Assembly: GCA_963978545.1 (NCBI GenBank) | Contig: OZ021732.1 | Location: 49,362,059-49,426,058, forward strand | DNA length: 64,000 nucleotides | Source: Linyphia triangularis | Taxonomy: Eukaryota > Arthropoda > Arachnida > Araneae > Linyphiidae | Direction of reading: 5' to 3' | Shown here: one piece after another, positions 23,041-35,754 of the stretch | How the letters are laid out: every line of letters starts with the position of its first letter | Numbering within the stretch: position 1 is the stretch's first letter | Program-made: the position numbers and the translations under genes | The notes under the pieces: model-generated | The model's database searches: none | What the model saw: the letters and a program-made list of their open reading frames with translations, nothing else | Told to the model about the DNA's origin: nothing

Positions 23041-26000
23041 AGAGTTTTTTTTCTCAACGGCCATTAAAAGTAAAAACTTATGAATATATATTTCAACCAT
23101 TTATTAGAAGAAAAAAATACATAATCGGTTTAGGGTAGCATTGCAAATCAAAAAGGAGCACTTTCCGAGACAACAAGGATTCTATCTTTGAATGACTGAA
23201 ATCCTGTTCCATTAAGCAGACCTGCAATTAAACTGAGAATGTCTGTCACAATCGTAGTCGTGTCTGATCATTTTCAAAAATATGTGAAGGGCTTTTGTGT
23301 CTTGGAATAGAAATGGATATAAAACATGAGTCAGAAAGTTGTTAGCTAACATTAGTTAACGATTGCAAGTACTTTATTGATTAGGTGATATTGTCCATCA
23401 ATGAGGACATAAGAAGACAACTTAGTGCCTTAGTGTGACTTATATATCCTCCCGAAATTATAAGTAGTCAACTTATAATTTCGGGAGGGGATATATCCCT
23501 TATTCCACCCATTGGCTATGCATGTGACCATTTTTAAAGAGTCTCCTATCTCTTACAGTTATTTTTCAATAGCTTTCAAAATCCCTTCTGGATTTCAAAT
23601 GAAATATGTAACGATACATGGAGGTTCTTGAATTGCTAGAACTGCTTGGACACGAAATATTTTAGATTGAATTTGATTTACAAAATATTTTCGGATATCA
23701 GAGTGTTTGAACATATTTACTCTATTTTATTAAAATTTATAATTCAGTTCTAATTTACTACTAACCGCGATTTTTCTTGATATGCAATCTCATGGGAAGT
23801 ATCATTCACAGGGAAATAATTTTTGACATCGATATTTGCATTCCATGGATCTCGTGTCAAAGAAAAGTCGACATCGTTTTTCAGAGACGAAAGTACCCAT
23901 TCGTTTTTAACAGACACTAGCAACGTCTCTGTTCCAATTATATGGGCACGTGGCACAAATGAACCAATCGCAGAAGTGCATGTTATTCCAGGAGACGCTG
24001 TTCAAATAAGTCGGCGTCACCATGCAGTGCTTAACTAAATGATTGCCCACCGCCAACAAATTGAAATTGGGCAACTTTGCGGAAGACCGTATTTTATGGT
24101 CGGGAAAAGGGAGGATGTGCCCCACTGTTTATGAAGACTTCCACTGTCGCGTATAGTACTCATCCAATTAAGTCATTTATTTGCGGGGTAACCATGACGA
24201 CAAAATAACAGATTTTCGTGTTTATTGTAGAAGGAATGTTGCTATAATTCCCATGGGTTGGGTGAATGTAATTTGGACAATTAAAAAATATATTGAGATG
24301 CATGATATTGAGACAATTTTCTAATTACTATTAAAAGACTGAAATTTGTTTAGAAGCTGCCTTTTTTAAAAAGTGAAAACGATTATTATACGTAGACTAT
24401 GAACTTTTACCTGGTTTTGCTTGGGCTTTAGATTACTATACAGATTTGTAAATAAAAGATGTAACTTTATTAAAATCAGCATACAGTATAACAAAACAGT
24501 ACCTTTTAATTATATGAAGTGTCTCATACGAAATCAAATCAAGGAAAAACTTTCCAAGATTTCAAAAGAAACATTGTCTATTAACTTATAATTTTTTTTT
24601 AAATGGAGAGTTTTCTCTCTCCCATTTCTATTCCTTTTTCCTAACAGTATAAAAATTTCTGTCCGTCATAAACTTTTCTGTTAACGCAATAAAAATCCCA
24701 AATGAAAAGGTTTTGTTAAAGCAGATTAGAATGATATATAATTCCGTAAAAAACCATTATAACATGCACATGTATCCTTATAAACATAGAGGAAAGTAAA
24801 AATTAATATATGAAACACTGGCATATTTAAAATGTATAAATAAAATTTAATTCTGTTTATTAGTATAAGTGTCATTAACTATATATTGTTCTTCGATATA
24901 TGTCCTTAATATTCCCCAAAAGAACATATATGTGAAACAATTAAGTAGTTTAAGTAGTAAGCTAGTTTTTGCTCGAACATCTATGTCTGAGATGAGAAAG
25001 ACATGAGAAAGACGTTTTTGTAAGAAATGAGAATAAGAATGTGATACGGTATTTCATTAAACTCATTTATGTAATTAACTTCATTATTGAATAAAAAAAT
25101 ATACTTATTTAAAAGTTAATTGTACTTTATCAAAGAATGTTACAAAGCTATCCATAATTATAATTTATTTAATGTGACTAAGGTTTGCTTAAGAGTGATT
25201 TTTTTTGTAAAGTTATTTATAACCTCGAAATCTTGTTAAAAATAATTACCTTAAATAATAAGCTAAATTTGTTCCGCCTCCTAATATGGGGTTCAGTGAA
25301 AAAAATGTTTTCAGTGAATAATAGTTTATCATAGAAAACGTTAAAGTTAGTGAACTGAAATGGTTTGTAAAGATTTTTAACATTGATACTTTATCATAAT
25401 CATTCTAAGTTTTATTTCCACTTTTAATTCTGTTGGAGTTGAAAGTGAAATTACAAACTATAACAATCATTGTACTTTTTACATTATTATATGTTGTTTA
25501 TTCGTATCGGAGTAAAGAAAACTTATAATTGCTATTAATGAAGAGCCTACACACAATATAGCATTAAATTACAATAAATTTTTAAATGCCATGTACTCTA
25601 AATTAAAAGCAGATATTTTCTGTAAATGTAAAGGCATTTCAAACGCGAATAATTTGGCGTTTCATTATTAATTGCAAACAAGCTAAAATATACATACAAC
25701 TTAGCAATTATGAAACATAAATTAATGGTCTTTTAATCGTTGAACTTTCTTTCAATTGAGATAAAAACAAACGTTGTTTTCTCTTCAAAACATTCGCAAT
25801 CGCTCCCCTCCCCCTCCTCATCCCTATCAGAACTCCCTCTTCCTGTTTCGGTTGTCTTAGTTACAAACTGAAGATGAGCAAAATATGGAATATGGGTTGC
25901 ATTCCCATTCCAAAAACTTGTAATTCACTCTGAAAAGCGGACCAAGGAAAACCACTCTCATGAGATAAGTTATTGAGGTCAGAAGAAGCCGCTGAATTAA

Positions 26001-26744
26001 TTCCGTGGTATATGGCAGCGAATCCAGAAAAAGCGGATGGGACAAAAACAGCAAGAAAATAAAGTCGTTTGCTTCGTCTTTGGAAGCGACATATTAAATA
26101 TTCTTGATTAGTTTTCAGACGAAGAAAGAAATTGTAAGTGAAGGAATCAAAGGGCATAAAGATAAAAAAAGTGGAATGTAAGAAGATAAACTACAGGCGC
26201 CAAGAATAATTAATCTCATATACTTTAAGTGTAAGAATTGTAGCTATTTATAACAAAGTAATCTCCAAGCTTTCGCACTATATATTTAACTCTTAAATTA
26301 CGCCCTAACTCTTAAATGTAGAACATGCTCAGATTTGTACAATATATGGAAGCCTGGTGTTGAAACTCAGAATTGATATGCGACTCCACAAGAATACGAG
26401 TTAGCATAAATAGAATGTAATAATATAACCCATAAAAACAAAGTTTTTAATATAAATTCTTTATATGCATTGCCAATTTTTATATTCATTAACATAGCGC
26501 CGATTCTGTAAACAACGCGTGTTTGGTGTTTACATCTAATTTTAAATATCAAAAACATTTCTATCAGCAAAATGTGCGGCAAGCTACGTTTCAAAATTTA
26601 TTTATTAAAAATGAACTTGAATTCCATTTACTCACATCCAAACATATTTTTTTTTATTCGGATCAAAACAATTTTATTATTAATTTATTAAAAGAATTTT
26701 GGCAACAGGAAAGAGTTTCTTCAATAGTCGGTTAAATACTATTT
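23041..26744. other. AT-rich spacer, no gene seen
   Basis: Apart from the strong hairpin at 23,448-23,488 there is no feature I can support. Short frames near 23.8-24.1 and 25.86-26.16 kb have no recognised domains. A CT-rich tract lies near 25,802-25,850. Confidence 0.35.
23448..23488. repeat. Near-perfect hairpin, 18-bp stem, 5-base loop
   Basis: CCTCCCGAAATTATAAGT is followed after AGTCA by its exact complement in reverse. Outside the stem, TATAT on the left and GGATATA on the right extend the symmetry with a 2-base bulge. It could be the core of a foldback element. Confidence 0.85.
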
Positions 26745-26960
26745 TAACGTTATTGGATGACGGCAAGTTGGCTTATTAATATTCCGTAAAAGCGACCTTT
26801 TAGTGACAGTTACTGTCCCAAAATTTGATAGAATGCATTGTCATCGACTTCGAATCTATTTGCCAAGTTTCAGACAGATTGAATGACGGCAAGGGGGCTA
26901 TTTAGGAGTTCGTAGATTTGTCCGCCATCGACACACAAACAAAATAGAAGTTAATAAAAT
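26745..26960 (-). repeat. Unknown dispersed repeat family, copy e (two units)
   Basis: Minus-strand copy: cores TTGGATGACGGCAAGTTGGC (about 26,752) and TTGAATGACGGCAAGGGGGC (about 26,879), ending with the complement of the terminal motif, CAAAATAGAAGTTAATAAAA. No tail is visible at its left side. Confidence 0.78.
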
Positions 26961-27110
26961 GAATATTAAAATGCTAAGAATGATGATATCTTCAATAAAA
27001 CAAGAAAAATGCCAAGCAGTGAAGTTTCCTTTTAGTGATAAGAATTATTAAGCAGTGATTGATTACGAATTATTTTACACTACGACAACTTTTAACTGTG
27101 TTGACTGTTT

Positions 27111-27307
27111 CCAGAGCCGTGAACAGGGGGAACCCCGGGATAACCCCCCCCCCTCCCCCGAATATGTGTAAAATCTTGCTCTACCACTTCAACTTCTTAT
27201 TATTTTTTTTTTCTTTCTTTTTTTTTTTTTTGCAACTTCTTATATATATTTAATAAAATCTTCGACCATAACCCCCCCCCCCTCGAAAAAAAATCCTGGC
27301 TACGGGC
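27111..27307. mobile_element. MITE of 197 bp with G/C-tract ends
   Basis: Flanked by the 10-bp direct repeat TTGACTGTTT (27,101-27,110 and 27,308-27,317). Left end CCAGAGCCGTGAACAGGGGG; the right end inverted reads GCCCGTAGCCAGGA and continues to a G-rich tract; the ends are imperfect inverted repeats. The interior is C-rich near both ends and T-rich in the middle. An 8-bp core of the duplication would fit hAT. Confidence 0.7.
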
Positions 27308-27317
27308 TTGACTGTTT

Positions 27318-29137
27318 ACATGGACTATGGGTCGATATTTATTCGTTATCCGCTATGTACGCAGGAGAACGACATTCTCTTACCATTTTTTTAGAAGAGA
27401 GAACGGGTATTCCATCTACTAAAAAGGTATTTAAAATTTGAATTTCCTCTGTATTTGACACAAAATTCATTCGAATAGTTTTATTTAAAAACTGTTGGGG
27501 ACTTAAAAACTAGTATAAATAATCTGTTTGAAAATCATTGTAGGTAATCTGTTTAAAATTAAAGAAAATAAAATACAGAATTAGTGTATGAATCCATTTA
27601 AGTTAATAATTTAAAAATGTTATTTTAATAATGTAAATACAGTATTTTTTTTATTTTTTTTTTGTCTTTAATACCTCTACTATTTTTTGCCCCCTGATAT
27701 TATGAATGTAGTATTATTTAAGTTATAGAATTTGAATTATGATGTTCAACCCCCTAGCCCACCTTTCCCCACCGCAAAAAAAAAAAATACATGTCGCTAA
27801 TGAGACACCCTAGCGTTCCCTAACTTTTAATTTAACACTACACTACTATATTTAAGGTCCCTTTATATGATAAAAGGTTTGGTTGACTTGACAAGCTCTG
27901 CAATCAAAGTTCTCCATTGTGCAAAGTTTTTATCGGGGAGGAATGTTTTTCGGCAGCGCTTTTTGGGGAAACAACTCCATAGTTACGTTTAGTAAAGCAG
28001 AAATCCCAAAAGCATTAATACTCACGCAATTCAGAAAGATAAAACAGGTTTGTCTTCTCTTTTTAGCCCCGAAAATAATTAATGTTGTAAATTTTGCACA
28101 ATATAAATATTGTGTTGTTGCACTTCAATTAATAAAGCAATCAACAGCACTGTGCTTATGAAATTTTGTAATATATCAAGAATATGGCTTATATTTTATA
28201 TTCAGCTCGGGTCTCTTACATCTTTAACTGGCTCTGCTGATTTAATTTTTTTTTTTTTTTTGAGATTTAATATATATTTCAAAAGATAATAGTTGACGCT
28301 ATTGGAGAAAATCCTTCACTATTATATTTGACAATAGTAAATTCTCATTTTCTCTAGTATCATGTTCCTTAAATTAAAATCAAATTACTTAATCAAAGAA
28401 GTTTTTTTAATAATTTAATAAGCATTTTTGTAAAATTCTATTATCCTTTACCAAACATAAACTTTAATTACGTAGTTGTAACGTATACAACACTCACTCT
28501 ATGCTCTATGCGATATTATTGCACTAAATACTAAAATTTAGTCAGAAGCTATTAATTGTATACATGAAAAAGCGACGAGTAAGTGACAGAAACTTCGGCA
28601 AACCATCTCGTTTTAATCTATGGGCATACATTTTTTAAGAAACAAGCTTGTCATATGAGGTTGGCCATGAACCTACTATCTCATGATAGTTCTAGTTAAA
28701 AATTTGCAAAAGAAATCTATCTATTGTTTTGGGAACTCAAGTTCAATGGAACAAATGTTTAGAGATTAAAAAAATCATCCATATCTTATTAGATAAAAGA
28801 TTATAAGGGAAGAATTGTTGGCGATATCTGAAGAAGCAGAACGGGGATGTGCTGATCAAGGCACTGTGTAAGAAAAACGCAAATGAAAATTTCCATTCAT
28901 TCAATTTTCTGAAAAAGGATGTTATTTATGCAATAAATATTGGAATGAATAATAAAAGCTTTGAAATGGTAAGATTACTCTGTTTCAAAATTTAAAATGG
29001 AATTCATTTTTAAATTTCCATTATTTCTATATGATTTAACTAAGTTTTCATCGTTTTTTGGAATTATCAACATATTTTTTATTTTTTATTGCGAGTGATT
29101 GAGATATTCCATTATTTACGAAGTTTATTCATCTAAA
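27318..29137. other. AT-rich spacer
   Basis: A C-rich stretch near 27,750-27,790 and a T19 run near 28,245. The frame at 27,919-28,161 has no recognised domain. No gene is supportable. Confidence 0.35.
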
Positions 29138-29840
29138 CAGCGTTCGCCACTAACTTTTAGAGGCGGGCCGTATGACTTATGTTGGAGCTTTTCGCAGGCA
29201 GGATACACCAATATATGCACCTTTATTTATTATCGATTTAACAATATACAGCATTTCTGAAAACTAAAAAAAAAATTGACTTTTTTTTTTTATCTTAATG
29301 GAATTACAATTGATGTTTGATTTTTTTTCTTTTTTTTTTTCAAATAATTAAAAAATAATAGTTTTCATTATTATTAAATTAAAGTCTAAAAAAGAAGAAA
29401 ATCTTTAGTTCGTTCCAACATGACAATGGGACTTTATCTAACTTCAGAAGTATATTTAAACTGTACTTACAGATTACTCAGTAATACTCTGTATCAATTG
29501 TGAGACGATGGCGGTCGAAATCGTTCAGTTTATTTTATGATTGAGTTGATGTCTGTGGCTGTATTTGTTGCAGTCAGTCTTAATAAATTCTCCAAATGAG
29601 ATTCAATTAAGTTATTCCTGTATTTATTCTTGATGAAAACTATCTTGCTGAAAGTTTCTTCGCATAGTTTCTTCGGGTACGTTGTGGAGAACTCTGTTCT
29701 ACATAGTTAACACATGCTATTTCGGGCAAATTACAATTATGTAAAAAAATGTCCACACCATGAAATTTTATTTTTTAATTTTCTGTGCTGTCAGCAGGCC
29801 GCAGAAAAATTTATCGCGGGCCGCGTAGTGGCTAACGCTG
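29138..29840 (-). mobile_element. hAT element, internally deleted, 703 bp
   Basis: Left end CAGCGTTCGCCACTA and right end inverted CAGCGTTAGCCACTA, both followed by GCGGGCC (left within 29,160-29,170; right 29,817-29,822). ATCTAAA lies directly outside both ends (29,131-29,137 and 29,841-29,847), probably an 8-bp duplication that lost or changed a base. Only the last piece of a transposase remains. Confidence 0.8.
29530..29704 (-). pseudogene. hAT transposase C-terminal dimerisation fragment
   Basis: About 57 codons end at TAA (complement of 29,530-29,532). The peptide contains LCEETFSKIVFIKNKYRNN and continues to ESHLENLLRL, the conserved C-terminal pattern of hAT transposases (C-E-x-x-FS, then I-K-N-K-x-R-N, then a leucine-rich ending) used for dimerisation and containing the last catalytic Glu. 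Upstream sequence in this element does not continue the frame, so the catalytic core was deleted. It cannot be functional as an enzyme. Confidence 0.8.
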
Positions 29841-30826
29841 ATCTAAAACCTCAAACTCTGAAGTCATAAAATGTTTACAATATACACTGTTTCGAATTTC
29901 AAGGTTAATTTTAAGAGAGATGAATAAGTTAAGATTAAGTTATAGATTAATTTTAATCTTTGAACAACACTTTTTAACCGTTATTATTCGCTGACAAAAT
30001 TTAAAAAGCTTCTTTATATTCCAAAATAGCTTACACTTTGTTACGGAGAGCTTGCGATTGTCTGGGACCTAGTGAACTATGCTAACATTCTCTCAAGATG
30101 GATTGGTCACGAAAGACTAAAACTGATATTCTAATTCTCCATGTTGGAGGTTGAGAGTAACACCGCCTGCTTTCTAAACTCTTCCAGTTTAAAAAACTCA
30201 AACTACAAATCCTAACTAATACTACTCAGAAGAACAATTATGAATGAGGACTTGAGAACTGTCACCATAGAATTACCACCTATGTGTGCGTAGAGAAAGG
30301 GAGTCGGGGGGTATACGTTCACTGTACAAATAAATAAATTGGTAGGTATCAAGACTTTGGAGGAGATAGCTTTTTAATAACTATTCACTTTTTTCAATAT
30401 CTTCCGACTTACCTAATTAGTATTATTCCTAGGGAACTTTTTTCTACATAAATTACTTTTTTGAGCAACTTTCAATAAGTTACTTACGAATAAAAATAAG
30501 AACAAATCCAACAAAATCGCCCCCTCCCCCAATCTCCGTCACTCCAAAAAAAAAAGCGTAATAAAATTTCAGAAGCTTCAAAGATACCTTGAGGACTACA
30601 GACCAATAAAATGTAAACAAGTTTAGTGTGAATGTCACTGTCTCTTAAATGCCTCTTCTACTAACGCCTCGATTGGCTTACTCCTGGATGTTGGTTTGAC
30701 ACAGAAATGCTACATGAATTAAAGATTTTCTAAATAGTTGCCTTTTTTTAGCTCGATGTAAATTTGTTTCTTAAAATGTGGATTCACAAAGAAAGTTCAA
30801 TATGGAGTTTAATTGGTTAGTTTCTA
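29841..30826. other. AT-rich spacer
   Basis: No gene or paired repeat seen. Confidence 0.3.
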
Positions 30827-31130
30827 GGTAGCACAGCAGTATTGGCCAATGTCGGAAACTGGGGTCCTAGAAGATTGGCCAATTCTGAAACTCGAGCATC
30901 ATTCTGACACGATTTTTTAAAAATAAACAAGCCAAAAACATTAAAACATATATTTTTTACCCTCAGTCTTTTCTTATGAACAAAATATTTCAATTTTAAA
31001 ACTGTGTATCAATATTTCAAAACTTCCTGTATTTTGGGGTAGAATTGCCTAATATTGGCTAATATACGGCCAGTCCACAACGATTGACCAATGTCGAGCG
31101 ACTGGTAAGCGTTGTTATGCTACTTGGATT
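30826..31130. mobile_element. Candidate MITE, about 300 bp
   Basis: TAGGTAGCACAGCAGTATTG at the left and, inverted at the right, CAAGTAGCATAACAACGCTT; both are followed by CAATGTCG/CGACATTGG-type sequence. The inverted match is imperfect and no clear target duplication is seen. Confidence 0.45.
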
Positions 31131-32498
31131 CCTCCCAATAGGTTTTACACTGTACTAATTCTTGTGTGTAAGCAATTAGATTAAAATACAATGTTGTCCG
31201 TTGCTCCGAAGATACACGTTAGCAACTTTTGTATAATATTTTCCATTAAAACTTGTAGTTTGTAGTATTATTTAAAGATATTACTCTTTATGCTGGCATT
31301 CCTTAAAGTGTCTGTTAGACTGCAATTTAATGGAAATATTATTCAGTTGAATGCTTTTGTTGAGCCTGAAGATAAATGAGCTTCGACGCATACTATGTCC
31401 TTTCCTTTGTTTATATAACTTGAAATAATGAATTATTAGCTCTGCAACTAAATTTATGTGGATATCTCTTGTTTTGCTTGCCGATCTGATTCCGGTTTCG
31501 ATCAGGGCGTTTACCCACCAACTACTTTACCCGTTGAGAGAACTGATACCGCTACAAAGTCTTCGAAGATGATAACATCGAAGCGTTAGCAGATCACCAT
31601 CCTTAAATAAGATCGTTACCCTCATTCACAGGAGATTGGTCCTCATCTGTTGATATCCAGATACTAAGACTTCTCTCAAAGGCATGCATTATTGTTTACT
31701 TCCGACAGATCATTGATAATTCTCGGGCTGACTTGTAACTTGCGTGGACATTTCGCTTGTGGACTTAGTATCAAGCGGTAAGAAGATAAAGCTGCTTCTG
31801 ATGAATGATTTTGAACTTCACTTTAGAAAAAGAAAGTTAGATAACGAAACTATCAATTGGAGAGTCTTGTAAAGTGAGGTTGTATATTTTGAAATGCTGA
31901 GCTTTTTCAAAATAGGTACAAATACAAATGTTCCACAATTTTATTTCATCATTTTAATTCCGACTCGAATAGAACAGATTTTTATAAGTTATAGTTCTAG
32001 AGTCAAAATTGACTTAATGTCTTCCGAATAAAGGACTCTTTTATCCGGGCCGATTTTAGACATTTTAATTTTCTTCTTACTTATTCATATTGCGCATAGA
32101 TGGAAATGTTCCACAATTTATGAGATATATTTTACAATATTCAGAGATTATATTCAGCCAAGAGGAGTGCAGCGAAGGGCACTTCTCTGCTACCTTAGGC
32201 CTACGATTTTTAGAAGCCAAGGCCTACATTAAAAAAAAAAAAGTGGTGTTATGAAAATCATATTTATTATTGAGATTTATTGTTTAATTAGGAAACAAGA
32301 TACAAAATTAAAGTGTTTATTGTAAACAAATAATATAATACTGTTAGTTCAAGGTGAAATGATTTTGTACATTAAATGTTTGAAGAGAACTTCTGCACTG
32401 TATGAGGCATTTACATTTTCGGGTGGAGTTGAACTGAAAAATATATAAAATGGTGTGCACTTACTATCAGAAACACCAATTATAGCAATATATAATAG
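31131..32498. other. Spacer with a less AT-rich patch
   Basis: 31,470-31,790 is closer to balanced composition and ends in a donor-like GGTAAGAAG (about 31,777), so a non-coding exon is possible; no protein frame supports it. A10-type runs near 32,231. Confidence 0.3.
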
Positions 32499-32870
32499 TG
32501 TTACGAATTTTTCCACTGAGGCAATGATGACACAGTTTTTAAGATGAAAACTACTATTTATTCACTCTTCACAGGCACAAAATTTATTCAAAAACAACAG
32601 TCGAATCAATCTCAAGCTTCAACACAAGCTTCAGTAAGAACAACTTCGAATACAGCGATTATACAAGCTCTCTCCAGTAAACAAAGCAATCAGCTCTCAT
32701 CGAAGTCCGAAGTCAATCTGAAAACTTTCCCGATCTCCGGTCTTTATATACTTGGCGCGAGAGAACATTCGCTAAATTTCCAGCCAATTCGTCGGAAAAG
32801 AAACATCTCGAAATTTCTCGATTGCTTTACGTGTTGCCACCTTTTTCTAACTTGCATAATCGCTGTTAAT
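32499..32870 (-). mobile_element. LTR-type fragment, second copy
   Basis: Starts TGTTACGAATTTTTCC at 32,499, i.e. the CGTAACA end on the minus strand, and has the minus-strand TATA context TATATAAAGACCGG at about 32,739-32,752. The plus-strand 110-codon frame across it (32,544-32,876) is Ser/Gln/Thr-rich and most likely spurious. No matching second LTR or internal region nearby. Confidence 0.45.
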
Positions 32871-34489
32871 AAATAAAATAAGATAAAAATAAATTATACA
32901 ATAGAATTTTAAAATAATACGTCACTATTTATACTATATACAGACAATTTGTGCAACAATAGACTAGCTGCATTGGAAAACACTTGATATTAGAAATATA
33001 TGAGATGGAGACATCATTTAGAAACATTTATTAGAATATTAAATTCTAAAAGGGACATATAACTTTTTGAAATAACAAAAGTTTATACTAACGGCCAGTC
33101 TTTATTTGGTTCTAAAAATCTACATAAAAATATGCACATTACTAGTTTTTACTCAAACAAAGAAATGTTCTCCAATAATCTGGATGAATAAAGATACGCA
33201 TTATTAAAACCCGGTTTTGAATTTGTTTACAAGATCTCAAGTTATAAACATATTTCATTTCATCCCCTTTCTCCGAGTACACTCTTTTGATCAAAAAATA
33301 AACCATCAGAAGGAAGTACCTTCACTATAATCTGGAATGATCAAGATGCATATAAAAATAAGTCCGGTTCAAATTGGTACATTAAATCTCAAGTTTTGCA
33401 TAGGCACCCTTTTTCCCCTACCTTTTCATAATTTCACCCTCTTAGTAACAAAACATCGAAATGAAGTAGCGTTCCAATGATATGAATGGATCACTATTCG
33501 TATTAAAAAAAAAAAAAAAACATGTTCGAATTAGTTGAGTAAATCTGAAGCTACAGACAGGATTCCTTTTCATATCCTTTGCCTGATTTCCCATCTTTAA
33601 TAATAAAAAAGAAGCTGAATGAAAAATCACTTTTTCTAATTAGTTTATGAATAACTCCTGTGCAATTTTCAGATTTCATTTCTGTAGCTTTAGGGAAGTG
33701 GGAGAATCAGTGAGGAGTAAATCAATCAGGGCTTTATCCCATCTATATGGATTGAGGCGAGTGCTTTCATATATTATATAATCCAAGCATATAACAATAT
33801 ATATCATGACCCAAAATTCCCTGTAGGACATTTTCTTCTTTTGGAATAAGTAATTTAAATTATAATAATTGCGCGATTGGTTTCTAAAGGACACTTTTTG
33901 TTTCTATTATTTCTGTAACCTCTACTTGAATTTCCAAGTGGAAACTAGCTATTCTATAAGTCCCAATCTCCATAGAAACAACCTTCACGGTATTTTGGAA
34001 AGTATTTCTCGTTCAACATCCACAAAATCATCTAATTATATCATTATTTTCTTACAATTAAACAAACAATGTCTTATTTACCATGCTCACAAAGATACCT
34101 ATTTGTTTGGATTTTTATATTATCCCATTTAACATATCTTCTCTAATATATTTACTTTGCTCTAAATATATTTTATTCTGATCTTTTATTCGTTATATAT
34201 AATGTTTCTTTTGTCGATTGCCACCTGATTTTGAAATTCGCATCCAGTTCAGTGCTGTTTCAGCCAGATAGTCGGAACTTAAATGTAAGGACTTGGTAAA
34301 TCTCACACTTTGTTCAGGGCCAAGTTATTCGGTAGTTCCTCAATGCAAGTACAGATATAATGTCACCAGACGAAGGTAAACAAGATAATTGGAATTCAAA
34401 GTTCCACTGCATAGAATCAGCTTATCGATATTCTTTTTTAAAAAGTATAATCATTTTTGTCCACTATCATAAAGTTGAAGTTATCTATC
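32871..34489. other. AT-rich spacer
   Basis: Between 33,120 and 33,480 similar phrases recur (ATCTGGAATGA-type, AAAATAA-type, and CCCTTT-CTCC/CCCC), suggesting an old local duplication. No gene seen. Confidence 0.3.
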
Positions 34490-34749
34490 TTCCACTTCTT
34501 CCGCCGAGCGCGTTTTGTTTTTCTTCGCTTGCATAAGCATTCTGGACTCGGCACTTGCCGCTCTCAAAGCTATCTCAACAGGAAAGTGATCCATGCTGTA
34601 CTACGCGCGTGATATTTCATCAAGGCTTCTCTCGTTCGTCACATTCAAATGACTACAAAACAATCTTCTGTCACGGTTAGCCTTTTGTTATTAATAAGTA
34701 AAGTGTTAATGCGTCATTTGATAAGTATTTAACATAGCTTAGAAGTGAG
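34490..34749 (+). promoter_or_regulatory. Possible non-coding first exon / promoter region
   Basis: Less AT-rich segment with several CG dinucleotides (CCGCCGAGCGCG, CTACGCGCGTG) ending at a consensus splice donor GAG|GTGAGT (GTGAGT at 34,750-34,755). The next clear acceptor with coding sequence on this strand is at 41,111. Joining them, with a 6.4-kb intron, would give a 5' UTR exon for the membrane-protein gene. This is inference; no transcript evidence exists here. Confidence 0.3.
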
Positions 34750-34755
34750 GTGAGT

Positions 34756-35397
34756 AATTTAATAGTGTTGTCGTTTATGTTTCTTTATCAAAGGTTATAA
34801 TTGCTTATTTTTTGCATTTTCCGTCTTTTGTAAAGATTTAGTATAAATCAATTTTCATGATTTATTCAAAGCAATTTTTGTATTGAAAATACTGGACTTA
34901 AATTGTTAAAAGTAATGAAATGAGTTAGTACTAGAATAAAGTGTTCCTCAGTACTAGAGTTAAGTATTCCTCAGGCCCCTTAGAAAACAAGAGGTAAGAG
35001 TGTGTTGCACAACTTTCAATTATACTCCATTACAAGTAACTGCTTTAAAATTTGGCAATGATTGGGACAATTTATCTTTTCTACTTTCAGTTTTTCATTT
35101 AAAAAAAAATTCGATAACTTGACGACTTTAGCAAGTTTTGATGATAATTATTTTTCCGAATATCACCATTCTTGCGATATTTTTAGTGACAAACAAAAGT
35201 TGTCGTCAGTTTCTATGTTTAGCTGCCTCTTAACATAAGGCAGAAAAACATTGCCTATGTATAAGGTTATCAGTAAATAGAGTACAAAAATTTGAATTAT
35301 GGATTTACATTTTAACAGTATAAACTATTATGGTTTAGGTGAGGATGCATCTGTTCATTTATTTCGTTTTGGATAGCCTAGTAATTTCATTATTGAT
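34756..35397. other. AT-rich spacer or intron
   Basis: No coding sequence seen. If the donor at 34,750 is used, this is intron. Confidence 0.3.
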
Positions 35398-35465
35398 AAG
35401 AAAAAAAAGAAAAGAAGAAGAAGGGGGGGGGGGGAAGGGGGGAAAGAAGAAGAAGAAAAAAGAAA
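35398..35465 (+). repeat. 68-bp pure purine tract
   Basis: Only A and G for 68 bases: A8, GAAGAAG repeats, G12, AAGGGGGGAAAG, GAAGAAG repeats. Partly mirror-symmetric about the G-tract, a composition that can form triplex (H-DNA) or G-rich structures. Confidence 0.9.
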
Positions 35466-35754
35466 CTAACTCATAAAAGCAAAGTTTTTACAAAAAATAA
35501 TTTTTTTGTCTACTTTTATGTGGTATTGCATGGAACTTTTATTTCTTGTCTTCCCGTTAACAGATACCGAACCATTTAGACGCATTTTAAATTTTGTTTC
35601 TTCAAAAGAATTAGAATTTACATAAGCGATTTTGAGGTTGAATCGAGTTAACATTTTGTTTGACCGCTACGAAGCAAACATATTCCGAACAATTTACTAA
35701 TTTTTTTTTGTCTCTAAAACTTCATTGAGTACATTGTCACCTACAACTAGTCTA

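Noticed and set aside
22983..27307. A hAT element from the CAGGGGCGTAACCAGG end at 22,983 to CCTGGCTACGGGC at 27,293
   Set aside because: The right end is better explained by the 197-bp MITE with its own 10-bp flanks; no matching duplication exists for the larger pairing.
32544..32876. 110-residue Ser/Gln/Thr-rich ORF as a gene
   Set aside because: It lies across an LTR-like fragment including its TATA region, and no domain is visible.
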